The translations under genes and the position numbers were made by a program. A DNA stretch of 7,250 bases, from the NCBI GenBank assembly GCA_035575095.1, contig DATLYF010000132.1:1-7250 (forward strand), in the 5' to 3' direction. Source of the DNA: DATLYF01 sp035575095 (GTDB lineage: Bacteria; Pseudomonadota; Gammaproteobacteria; Competibacterales; Competibacteraceae). The notes below the pieces were generated by a model that was not told where the DNA came from, did no database searches, and worked only from the letters and a program-made list of their open reading frames with translations. Below, piece after piece: positions 1 to 5,972 of this stretch; position 1 is the stretch's first letter, and every line of letters begins with the position of its first letter.

Positions 1-710
1 GCGCCGATGGTCTGTTCCCGCTGCGGCTGCGCGCCGCCGAGGGCGACATTGTCCTCGACCTGACCCTGGAGGCCGGCAAGCCGCTGGTGCTACAGGGCGA
101 ACTCGGCCTGAGCCGCAAGAGCGCCGAGCCCGGCAATGCCAGCTACTACTATTCTTATACCCGGCTGCCCACCCGCGGCGTGGTGACCGTGGGCGACCAG
201 CGCTTCCCGGTGAGCGGCGCAAGCTGGCTGGACCGGGAATGGTCGACCAGCGCCTTGGGGCCGGAGCAGGAGGGCTGGGACTGGTTCGCCCTGCAACTGG
301 ACGACGGTCGCGAGCTCATGTTCTATCGTCTGCGGCGCAAGAACGGTACCGTGGACCCGCACAGCAGCGGCGTGCTGGTGGAAGCCGACGGCCGCTACCG
401 GCCCCTGGCCGCCGAGGCCGTGGCAGTCCGACCTCTGGCCTACTGGACCAGCCCCGAGAGCGGCGACCGCTATCCCGTGCGCTGGCGTCTGGCGCTACCG
501 GCCGAGGACCTGGAACTGATCGTCGCGGCGCGCCTCCCCGACCAGGAGATGCGGCTGACGGTGCGCTATTGGGAGGGCGCGGTAAGCGTGGAAGGGCGGC
601 AGCGGGAGCGCGCGTTACGCGGCCAGGGCTATTTGGAGATGACGCGCTACGGCCGCCGCGCAGGAGGTCAGCCGGCGAAGGCCAGCACCGAGCCGTCCAG
701 GCAGCCGTAG
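1..710 (+). CDS. AttH/CrtC-like lipocalin-fold protein (COG5621), 3' part
   Basis: The frame is open from base 3 to the TAG at 708-710, giving 235 visible residues; the start lies outside the window. A GTG at 87 could be read as a start, but the open frame continues upstream with plausible beta-strand sequence (ADGLFPLRLRAAEGDIVLDL), so I treat the gene as truncated by the window edge. The segment VSGASWLDREWS, about residues 68-79 of the visible part, matches the G-x-x-W-x-D-x-E-W signature of the COG5621 'predicted secreted hydrolase' family, which is related to hydroxyneurosporene synthase CrtC and to AttH. It is followed by the expected strands WDWFALQLDDG and ELMFYRLR, and the fold closes at GYLEMTRYG. 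The last 15 or so residues are a polar tail overlapping the opposite-strand dioxygenase gene. Family members are often encoded beside ABC-transporter permeases; any such partner would lie upstream and is not visible. Enzymatic activity is unproven for this group. Confidence 0.85.
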   Translation, partial: ADGLFPLRLRAAEGDIVLDLTLEAGKPLVLQGELGLSRKSAEPGNASYYYSYTRLPTRGVVTVGDQRFPVSGASWLDREWSTSALGPEQEGWDWFALQLDDGRELMFYRLRRKNGTVDPHSSGVLVEADGRYRPLAAEAVAVRPLAYWTSPESGDRYPVRWRLALPAEDLELIVAARLPDQEMRLTVRYWEGAVSVEGRQRERALRGQGYLEMTRYGRRAGGQPAKASTEPSRQP

Positions 711-1459
711 GCCCAGCTCTCATGCCACCATTGGGCCGCCGCGCCCGAGCCTGCCCCCAGCGCCACCAGGACCGGGACGTAATGCTCCCAGTCCCCGGCG
801 GCCACACGGCCATGGGGCAGCCGCTGCGGATCGCACAGGGTCTGCAGATCGCCCTGCGCCAGCGCCACCCGCCAGGCCTGGAAGAACTCCGCGGCCCAGG
901 GTTCGGCGCCCTCGTCCTGCCGGCCCCAGTCCAGCCGCCGCAGATTGTGCACCAAGCCGCCGCTGCCGACGACCCAGATGCCCCGCTGCGCCAGCGGCGC
1001 CAGCGCCCGCCCCAGGGCCAGATGCCACGCGCCGTCCCGCTGCGGACAGACGGAGAGAGCGAGCACCGGCATCGGCGGCTCCGGCCAGGCAGCGCGCAGC
1101 GGCACCCAGACGCCATGGTCCAGGGGGCGTTGCGGCTGCTCGACGACGGCGATACCGGCCGCCGCCAGGACCTCGACGATTTCCCCGGCCAGCGCGGCGC
1201 TACCGCACACCGGCCAGGTCAGCCGGTACAGCGGCTCGGGGAAGCCATAGAAGTCGTGGAGCAGTTCCAGCGGTCCGTCCATGCCACCGGCCAGGGCTGG
1301 TTGCCGCGTGCACCAGTGGGCGGAGACACATAGTATCGCCCGCGGCGCACCCGACAGGCGAGCCGGCAGGCTGCGCCAGAAGCGGCTCACGGGGCGATCT
1401 TCCAGGGCGAAGGTCGGACTGCCGTGGGACAAGAAGACGGGGGGCAGAAAGGCGTTCAT
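668..1459 (-). CDS. ygiD: Extradiol ring-cleavage dioxygenase, DODA/YgiD family (class III)
   Basis: This is a 263-residue protein of normal length for the 4,5-DOPA extradiol dioxygenase-like family, cytoplasmic metalloenzymes that cleave catechol-type rings with O2. The expected ligands are visible: His12 in LSHGSP, His48 in VSAHW, His171 in GLVHNL and His226 in EHYVPV, with the probable active-site His115 in PLDHGVW. Spacing agrees with E. coli YgiD as I recall it (His22, 57, 177, 234). I chose the ATG at 1457-1459 because MNAFLPPVFLSHGSP puts the HGSP motif at its usual distance from the N-terminus. The frame is open upstream to 1600, but that extension is polar and not family-like. No clear Shine-Dalgarno precedes the ATG; a 6-bp hairpin (1469-1487) occupies that position. 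The stop lies inside the convergent upstream gene. The natural substrate cannot be read from the sequence, and nothing nearby points to betalain or aromatic degradation pathways. Confidence 0.93.
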   Translation of the reverse strand: MNAFLPPVFLSHGSPTFALEDRPVSRFWRSLPARLSGAPRAILCVSAHWCTRQPALAGGMDGPLELLHDFYGFPEPLYRLTWPVCGSAALAGEIVEVLAAAGIAVVEQPQRPLDHGVWVPLRAAWPEPPMPVLALSVCPQRDGAWHLALGRALAPLAQRGIWVVGSGGLVHNLRRLDWGRQDEGAEPWAAEFFQAWRVALAQGDLQTLCDPQRLPHGRVAAGDWEHYVPVLVALGAGSGAAAQWWHESWAYGCLDGSVLAFAG

Positions 1460-1468
1460 GGTACGGTA

Positions 1469-1487
1469 CACGGTCAGAGGAACCGTG
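1469..1487 (-). promoter_or_regulatory. Small inverted repeat in the dioxygenase leader
   Basis: CACGGT (1469-1474) and ACCGTG (1482-1487) form a perfect 6-bp inverted repeat around a 7-nt loop. It begins 10 nt upstream of the dioxygenase ATG, where a ribosome-binding site would be expected but is absent. It could be an operator or a leader hairpin. The rest of the 178-bp divergent spacer (1460-1637) must hold promoters for both flanking genes, but I see no convincing -35/-10 pair. Confidence 0.3.
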
Positions 1488-1637
1488 GATAATGGTAGCC
1501 CGCTGTGCTCATCGAGCCCATTGCGAACTTCTGCACGACTCGTTCGATGCCGCTCACTTTCCCCCGCGCCAGCAGAGGGTGCCGTCTCCGCTGTGCCCAT
1601 CTAAGCTAACAACGAGCCCGCCCACAGAGTCCGTCCC

Positions 1638-3908
1638 ATGTCGCGACCGTTCCGCCCTGCCCGCCGTCGCTTTCTCATCGCCGGTGCCGTGCTCGGCGGT
1701 GGTCTATTGATCGGCTATGGCCTGCTGCCGCGGCGCGAGCTGCCCGGCGATCCGGCGCTGCTGCCCAGCGCCCCCGGCGAGCTGGCGCTGAACGCCTGGC
1801 TGAAGATCGCCGCCGATGGCCGCATCACCATTGCCGTGCCCCGGGCCGAAATGGGCCAGGGGGTGTACACCGCCCTGCCCATGCTGGTGGCCGAGGAACT
1901 GGATGCCGACTGGCAGCGGGTGCAGGTGGAGCCAGCCCCCCTGGAGAAGCTGTACGGCAACGTCACCGTGTTGGTGGACGGCCTGCCACTGCGGCCCGAC
2001 GACCAGGGTGCGCTGCCACAACTGCTGCGCTGGGCCGCTGGCAAGCTGGGCCTGGCGCTGGGGCTGTCGGTGACCGGCGGCAGCACCAGCGTGCGCGACG
2101 CCTGGGAGCCGATGCGCATCGCCGGCGCCAGCGCCCGCGCCATGCTGGTCAGCGCCGCCGCGCGCCGCTGGGGAGTGGCCGAGGGCGAGTGCCGCACCCA
2201 GGCCGGGCAGGTGCTGCATCCGGCCAGCGGTCGCACCCTGGACTACGGTGTGCTGGCGATAGAGGCGGCGCGACTGGATCCGCCCGCCGCCCCGCCGCTC
2301 AAGCCGCGCAGCGAATACCGCCTGCTGGGTACACCGGCGCCGCGCCTGGACCTGGCGGCCAAGGTGGACGGCTCGGCCCGGTTCGGCCTGGACGTGCGCC
2401 TGCCCGGTCAGCTCTACGCCGCCATTCGCCACTGCCCCAGCTTTGGGGGCCGGCTCAAGAGCTACGACGAGACCGCGCTGCGCGGTCTGCCCGGCGTGGT
2501 CAAGGTGGTCGCCCTGGACGATGCCGTGGCGGTGGTAGCCGACGGCTGGTGGCGGGCGCATCGGGCGCTGGCGGCGCTGCCGGTGGAGTTCGATGCCGGT
2601 CCCCACGCCGCCCTCGACACGGCCGCCGTCGACGCCGCCCTGGAGCGGGCGCTGGCTGTAGGCGAGGCCGACGTGTATCGCCGCCAGGGCGACGATCCAC
2701 AGCGCAGCCTCGATGCCGGTACCAGCCGGGTGATTCGCGCCCGTTACCGGGTACCCTATTTGGCCCACGCCTGCCTGGAGCCGATGAACTGCACCGCCCG
2801 CGTCAGCGCAAACGGTTGCGAATTGTGGATACCCACCCAGGTGCCATCCCTGGTGCGCTGGGCGGTGGCACGCTGGCTTGCGCTGGACAGCGAGCGGGTG
2901 ACGGTGCACACCACACTCCTGGGCGGCGGCTTCGGCCGGCGGCTGGAGGTGGATCTGGCGCTACAGGCCGCCGCCATCGCCCGCCACCTACCGGAGCGGC
3001 CGGTGCAGCTCATCTGGTCACGGGAGGAGGACCTGCACCGCGACGTCTACCGCCCCGCCGCCGTAGCGGAACTGGCCGCCGCCCTGGATGGAGACGGCCT
3101 GCCGCGGGCATTGCGATTACGCGCCGCCAGCCAGTCGGTGGTGTATTCCTATACCCAGCGCCTGCTGCCTTGGGCGGCGCTGGACATGCCGCAGAAGACC
3201 AATGCCGAGGGCGCCGCCGAGCTGCCCTACGCCATCCCCAGCCTGCGCGTCGAGCACGTGCCGGTGGAACTGCCGGTGCCGGTGGGTTTCTGGCGCAGCG
3301 TGGGGCATTCCTTCAACGCCTTCTTCGTGGAGTCGTTCATCGACGAACTGGCCCATGCCGCCGGCCGCGATCCACTGGATTATCGCTTGCGGCTCCTGGC
3401 CGAGCGGCCGCGCCACCGGCGCGTGCTGGAGCGGGCGGCCGAAGCCGCCGGCTGGCACGGTGCGGCACTGCCGCCTGGCAGGGGGCGCGGCCTGGCCGTG
3501 CATGAATCCTTCGGCTCCATCGTCGCCCAGGTGGCGGAAATCGACCTGCGCGACGGCCGACTGCGGGTGGAGCGAGTGGTGTGCGCCGTCGACTGCGGCC
3601 CAGTGGTCAACCCGGATACGGTGCGGGCACAGATGGAAAGCGGCATCATCTTCGGTCTCAGCGCCGCCCTGTATGGCGCCATCACCCTGCGCCAGGGCGG
3701 AGTGGAACAGAGCAATTTCCCCGACTATCCGCTGCTCGCCATGGCCGACACCCCGGCCATCGAAGTGCATATACTCACCGCCGACGACGCTCCCCTGGGC
3801 GGCGTGGGCGAAGTCGGTGTGCCACCCATCGCCCCGGCCGTAGTCAATGCCGTGTTCGCCGCCACTGGAGAACGCTGGCGCCGGCTGCCGCTGCGCCCGC
3901 CGGCCTAG
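1638..3908 (+). CDS. Tat-exported molybdopterin-binding oxidoreductase subunit (IorB / CoxL-like, xanthine oxidase family)
   Basis: A 756-residue large subunit of the molybdenum hydroxylase superfamily (COG1529), closest in its motifs to isoquinoline 1-oxidoreductase beta subunits and periplasmic aldehyde oxidases. These hydroxylate aromatic N-heterocycles or oxidise aldehydes to acids with water-derived oxygen. The N-terminus has a twin-arginine signal: ARRRFLI at 8-14, then a hydrophobic stretch 12-30. There is no obvious Ala-x-Ala site, so it may stay anchored. MGQGVYTAL (72-80), HACLEPMNCTA (377-387), GGGFGRR (429-435) and GFWRSVGHSFNAFFVESFIDELA (550-572) are characteristic Mo-cofactor-domain motifs. 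GVGEVG (722-727) carries the catalytic Glu725. Length and all key motifs look intact. Such subunits need a 2Fe-2S small subunit and often a cytochrome c acceptor; neither is encoded next to it here. The ATG at 1638 has only a weak AGAG upstream but places the Tat motif correctly. The substrate is unknown. Confidence 0.93.
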   Translation: MSRPFRPARRRFLIAGAVLGGGLLIGYGLLPRRELPGDPALLPSAPGELALNAWLKIAADGRITIAVPRAEMGQGVYTALPMLVAEELDADWQRVQVEPAPLEKLYGNVTVLVDGLPLRPDDQGALPQLLRWAAGKLGLALGLSVTGGSTSVRDAWEPMRIAGASARAMLVSAAARRWGVAEGECRTQAGQVLHPASGRTLDYGVLAIEAARLDPPAAPPLKPRSEYRLLGTPAPRLDLAAKVDGSARFGLDVRLPGQLYAAIRHCPSFGGRLKSYDETALRGLPGVVKVVALDDAVAVVADGWWRAHRALAALPVEFDAGPHAALDTAAVDAALERALAVGEADVYRRQGDDPQRSLDAGTSRVIRARYRVPYLAHACLEPMNCTARVSANGCELWIPTQVPSLVRWAVARWLALDSERVTVHTTLLGGGFGRRLEVDLALQAAAIARHLPERPVQLIWSREEDLHRDVYRPAAVAELAAALDGDGLPRALRLRAASQSVVYSYTQRLLPWAALDMPQKTNAEGAAELPYAIPSLRVEHVPVELPVPVGFWRSVGHSFNAFFVESFIDELAHAAGRDPLDYRLRLLAERPRHRRVLERAAEAAGWHGAALPPGRGRGLAVHESFGSIVAQVAEIDLRDGRLRVERVVCAVDCGPVVNPDTVRAQMESGIIFGLSAALYGAITLRQGGVEQSNFPDYPLLAMADTPAIEVHILTADDAPLGGVGEVGVPPIAPAVVNAVFAATGERWRRLPLRPPA

Positions 3909-3931
3909 GACTTTCCATCCCCATTTTCCCT

Positions 3932-3983
3932 AGGGTAATGTGTCAATCGGACATGCATGGCCTATGTTCTAAATCAGGGTAAT
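3932..3983. repeat. Two direct copies of AGGGTAAT in an AT-richer spacer
   Basis: AGGGTAAT occurs at 3932-3939 and 3976-3983, 44 bp apart (close to four helical turns), in the 114-bp spacer upstream of the small secreted-protein gene. The first copy overlaps a palindrome CCCTAGGG (3928-3935). Between them, TATGTT (3963-3968) could be a poor -10 hexamer. The arrangement could be paired activator or repressor sites, but an 8-bp repeat may also be chance. No terminator is visible behind the molybdenum-subunit gene. Confidence 0.3.
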
Positions 3984-4010
3984 TACAATTGTCGCAATCT
4001 CTTGTACCCA

Positions 4011-4017
4011 GGGAGGT
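4011..4017 (+). promoter_or_regulatory. Strong Shine-Dalgarno for the small secreted protein
   Basis: GGGAGGT lies 5 nt before the ATG at 4023. It is a near-perfect anti-16S match and the best ribosome-binding site in the window. It supports this small ORF as a genuine, probably well-translated gene. Confidence 0.75.
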
Positions 4018-4022
4018 AGGCC

Positions 4023-4325
4023 ATGCAACACTTGACCCCTTTGTCGTGTCTGGTTGCGGGGTTATTGCTCGGCACATCCCCGGCCTTCGGCGTCCAGCCC
4101 TCGCCTCTCCCGGATTCCCCAGTGGCAACCTCCGCCGGCATTCTGCGGGCAGCGGGCCTGCTCTCCGATGAATCCAATGACCTCTCCCGGCATCTGCTGA
4201 AAACCAAGGCAGGCCACGGCGGTCCGTGCCAGGGCCTGGGCAAGAAGAACCCCTGCCAAAGCGGCAATCCCATCAAAGGCGGCAAGCCCGGCAATGGCGG
4301 CAAGCCGCACAAGCCTGGGCGGTAA
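4023..4325 (+). CDS. Small secreted protein with C-terminal Gly/Pro/Lys hexapeptide repeats
   Basis: I do not recognise this 100-residue protein. Residues 1-23 look like a Sec signal peptide: a short N-region with few charges, hydrophobic LSCLVAGLLLG, then SPAFG with likely cleavage after Ala21 or Gly23. The mature N-half is Pro/Ser-rich and then has a possible short helix (ILRAAGLLSDESNDLSRHLL, 40-59). The C-third is basic and built of hexapeptides with Pro at position 4: HGGPCQ, KKNPCQ, SGNPIK, GGKPGN and GGKPHK, with a GLG insert after the first. Two cysteines, 69 and 78, each sit in a PCQ triplet and could form a disulfide or bind a metal once exported. A strong Shine-Dalgarno precedes the ATG. 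It lies 114 bp after the Mo-hydroxylase gene but has its own AT-rich spacer, so co-transcription is uncertain. It might be a periplasmic, cell-surface or precursor peptide; function unknown. Confidence 0.75.
   Translation: MQHLTPLSCLVAGLLLGTSPAFGVQPSPLPDSPVATSAGILRAAGLLSDESNDLSRHLLKTKAGHGGPCQGLGKKNPCQSGNPIKGGKPGNGGKPHKPGR
4215..4313 (+). repeat. Hexapeptide (18-bp) tandem repeat inside the small secreted-protein gene
   Basis: Residues 65-97 hold five units of the form x-x-[GNK]-P-x-x, with prolines at 68, 77, 83, 89 and 95. The last four units are strictly in tandem. At DNA level the 11-mer GGCGGCAAGCC occurs at 4278-4288 and 4296-4306, exactly 18 bp apart. A 9-of-11 match lies a further 18 bp upstream at 4260-4270. 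The 3' end therefore appears to have grown by recent unit duplication. Confidence 0.7.
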
Positions 4326-4365
4326 CCTCCCTTGGTATCTGCATCCCCTAGTCTCTGTCTCCCCC

Positions 4366-4794
4366 TCAGAGCGCAGGCGAGATCGGCTCGAAGGCCAGGA
4401 TCGCGTTGCGTACCGCCTCCGGAATCGGCCTGGACGCCTGGGTGGCGAAATCGAACCACACCAGCACCGCCTTGGAGGTAGCCACCGCCTGATTCTCACC
4501 CTTGCGGAACAGGGCGCACTGCAGATCCAGGCTGCTACGGCCGATGCGGCTGACCCGGCTCATGACCTCGATCTGACTGGGGTAGTGCAGTTGCTGGCGG
4601 AAGCTGCATTGCATGTCCGCCAGGATGACGCTCTCCCCGGAGCGCGACAACTCGCCCAGCAGGTTCTCGAAATAGGCGATGCGCCCCGATTCGATGTAGC
4701 GAAAATACTGGACGTTGTTGACGTGGCCCAAGGCGTCCATATGCCCCCATAGCACGGGCAGCTCCAGCACATGACGAAAGTCGGCGCGTTGCAC
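4366..4794 (-). CDS. Hotdog-fold acyl-CoA thioesterase (4HBT family)
   Basis: This 142-residue protein has the usual length of single-domain 4-hydroxybenzoyl-CoA thioesterase-like enzymes (compare FadM/YbaW and YbgC), which hydrolyse acyl-CoA thioesters in the cytoplasm. The diagnostic N-terminal segment is WGHMDALGHVNN (16-27) followed by YFRYIESGR: Asp20 is the predicted catalytic acid, and GHVNN caps the helix that binds the thioester carbonyl. The remaining strands, ILADMQCSFRQQLHYPSQIEV and SSLDLQCALF, fit the hotdog sheet. Translation starts at a GTG (4792-4794); GGGGGAG sits about 8 nt upstream, which supports this start. The gene is divergent from the TPR lipoprotein and convergent with the small secreted-protein gene, with a 40-bp gap in which I see no terminator hairpin. 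The acyl substrate cannot be inferred; YbgC-like activity in the Tol-Pal cluster is unlikely because no tol genes adjoin. Confidence 0.9.
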   Translation of the reverse strand: MQRADFRHVLELPVLWGHMDALGHVNNVQYFRYIESGRIAYFENLLGELSRSGESVILADMQCSFRQQLHYPSQIEVMSRVSRIGRSSLDLQCALFRKGENQAVATSKAVLVWFDFATQASRPIPEAVRNAILAFEPISPAL

Positions 4795-4832
4795 GGTGAC
4801 GTTCTCCCCCGCAGTTGGTTGTGTCGCCTGCC

Positions 4833-4838
4833 ATGATA
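4833..4838 (-). promoter_or_regulatory. Possible -10 element for the thioesterase gene
   Basis: On the minus strand this reads TATCAT, 5 of 6 matches to the sigma-70 -10 consensus. It would place the transcript start about 30 nt upstream of the GTG start codon. No good -35 hexamer is found 16-18 bp upstream, where the DNA is G-rich, so the call rests on one element. The rest of the 134-bp divergent spacer (4795-4928) shows nothing else clear. Confidence 0.3.
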
Positions 4839-4928
4839 GCGAATCGGTGCCGCCCCCACCCCTTGCTCTTGCTGGGCATCCGGCGATCGGCCACCATTCC
4901 TGCCAACTGCCCTGAGGGAGAATCGTCG

Positions 4929-5360
4929 ATGAAGCGCATGCGCTATCTGGCGCCGTGTCTGGGCTTGCTCGTGCTGTCCGGCTGCACCAACCTGCAGAGC
5001 CCGCTCGCCGCCCTGCAGCCGCGGCCTTCGCTCAACCGCAGCTTCGAGAGCGCTGGCATACAGCAGGATCGGGAACAGTACTACCTGGAACTGACCCGGC
5101 TGCAGCCGCAGGCTGCGGAGCCCTGGTTCCAGCTCGGCAACATCTATGTCGAACAAAACCGCCTGGAGGAAGCCGAGCAGGCATTCCGCGAGGCCCTGCA
5201 CCGCGACGACCGTCCACAGGCCCTGCACAACCTGGGGCTGGTGCAGGTGCGCCTCGGCCTGCAGGCCATCACCCAAGCCCGCGAGCGGCTGCCTGCCGAT
5301 GATCCGGTACACGAGGATACTCGCGCCCTGCTGCAGACCCTGCTGCAATCGGCGATGTGA
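4929..5360 (+). CDS. Small TPR-containing outer-membrane lipoprotein
   Basis: A 143-residue predicted lipoprotein. The N-terminus MKRMRYLAPCLGLLVLSGC has a basic start, a hydrophobic core and a lipobox LSGC ending at Cys19, the expected diacylglyceryl site. Thr20 at +2 is not the inner-membrane retention residue Asp, so the outer membrane is likely. Residues about 63-96 (AEPWFQLGNIYVEQNRLEEA, then EQAFREALHRD) match a tetratricopeptide repeat. A second, weaker helical pair follows from about 97 to 120. TPRs mediate protein-protein contacts, so a scaffold or assembly role in the envelope is plausible, but the partner is unknown. I chose the ATG at 4929 because GGGAG lies 8 nt upstream and it puts the lipobox at residue 19; the frame is open upstream to 4815 but that extension lacks secretion features. 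The gene is divergent from the thioesterase, and uspA follows 124 bp downstream on the same strand. Confidence 0.85.
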   Translation: MKRMRYLAPCLGLLVLSGCTNLQSPLAALQPRPSLNRSFESAGIQQDREQYYLELTRLQPQAAEPWFQLGNIYVEQNRLEEAEQAFREALHRDDRPQALHNLGLVQVRLGLQAITQARERLPADDPVHEDTRALLQTLLQSAM

Positions 5361-5473
5361 TACGAGCGCTTGCCACAGTCCATGCCACGACCATAGGTAT
5401 GGCCCCGGTATGAGCGTCGCCGGTACGTGCTGCGCCGCAGCGGTCTAAACTCCCTGTCAGAAGCCATCGATCC

Positions 5474-5478
5474 GGAGG
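5474..5478 (+). promoter_or_regulatory. Shine-Dalgarno for uspA
   Basis: GGAGG lies 6 nt before the ATG at 5485 and fixes that start. In the 124-bp spacer upstream (5361-5484) there is a small dyad GCTGC-gcc-GCAGC (5429-5441) without a T-tract, and a possible TTGCCA -35 (5370-5375) with no convincing -10. Confidence 0.65.
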
Positions 5479-5484
5479 CAACAC

Positions 5485-5928
5485 ATGGGTACCTACCGAC
5501 ACGTCCTGCTGGCCATGGACTATTCCGAGGACTGCCTGCTGGTGGGGCAGCGCGCCCGGGACATCGCCGAGCGCAACGGCGCCAAGCTGACTCTGCTGCA
5601 CGTAGTGGAAGAAGTGCACATCAGCGCCGGCTATGAGCTACTGCCGCTGCTGCCCGAACTACCCGACGAGAGCATGATGAAGGAGGCGCGGCAGGCCCTG
5701 GAGCGCCTAGCCGAGAAGCTGGGGGTAGCGGATGCGGAGCGGCGAGCGGTGAGCGCCGTCTCCACCAAGGAGGGCATCATCAACACCGCCAAAGAGATCG
5801 GCGCCGACCTCATCGTGGTCGGCAGCCACGGCCGCCACGGCCTGGCGCTGCTGCTCGGCTCCACCGCCAACGCCGTGCTGCACGCCGCGCCCTGTGACGT
5901 GCTGGCGGTGCGTATTCCGCCGCATTGA
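5485..5928 (+). CDS. uspA: Universal stress protein, UspA family
   Basis: A 147-residue single-domain Usp protein, the normal length. The N-terminal strand HVLLAMDYSED (6-16) carries Asp12 at the position of the conserved nucleotide-contacting Asp. THE core then runs through KLTLLHVVEEV and ADLIVVGSHGRHG to LLLGSTANAVLHAAPCDVLAV. The C-terminal G-x2-G-x(n)-G-S motif is present (Gly113, Gly116, Gly125-Ser126), but by my count n is 8, not the 9 of the classical ATP-binding Usp signature. The same compact version is known to me from UspA-like proteins in gammaproteobacteria, so ATP binding should not be assumed. Such proteins are cytoplasmic dimers induced by growth arrest, oxidative or energy stress. 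The gene is preceded by a GGAGG site and converges with the DUF4124 gene (23-bp gap). Confidence 0.95.
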   Translation: MGTYRHVLLAMDYSEDCLLVGQRARDIAERNGAKLTLLHVVEEVHISAGYELLPLLPELPDESMMKEARQALERLAEKLGVADAERRAVSAVSTKEGIINTAKEIGADLIVVGSHGRHGLALLLGSTANAVLHAAPCDVLAVRIPPH

Positions 5929-5949
5929 ATGCCCGTTGCCCGCCACCAT

Positions 5950-5972
5950 GCTCAGCGCGGCGCAGCCTGAGC
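5950..5972. other. Weak dyad at the convergent uspA / DUF4124 junction
   Basis: GCTCAG (5950-5955) pairs with CTGAGC (5967-5972) across an 11-nt loop and overlaps the stop codon of the minus-strand DUF4124 gene. No T-run follows on either strand. If it ends transcription it is not a typical intrinsic terminator. Confidence 0.25.

Noticed and set aside
239..1333. Long plus-strand open frame across the AttH-like/dioxygenase junction
   Set aside because: Its product is Arg/Pro/Gly-rich with no domain signal, and it overlaps two well-supported genes; it is a GC-rich shadow frame.
1704..2909. Long minus-strand open frame opposite the molybdenum-subunit gene
   Set aside because: It is rich in His/Gln/Gly with no family motif, the typical complement-frame composition of a GC-rich gene, and lies inside a fully motif-supported CDS.
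2189..3505. 438-codon alternative plus-strand frame within the molybdenum-subunit gene
   Set aside because: It is low-complexity Arg/Gly/Ala sequence without a ribosome-binding site; the main frame carries all the conserved motifs.
4815..4928. N-terminal extension of the TPR lipoprotein from an upstream start
   Set aside because: It would bury the signal peptide and lipobox 38 residues inside the protein; the ATG at 4929 has a good Shine-Dalgarno.
5429..5441. GCTGC-gcc-GCAGC hairpin as a terminator for the lipoprotein gene
   Set aside because: It has a stem of only 5 bp, no T-run, and lies 68 bp past the stop; it is more likely chance in GC-rich DNA.
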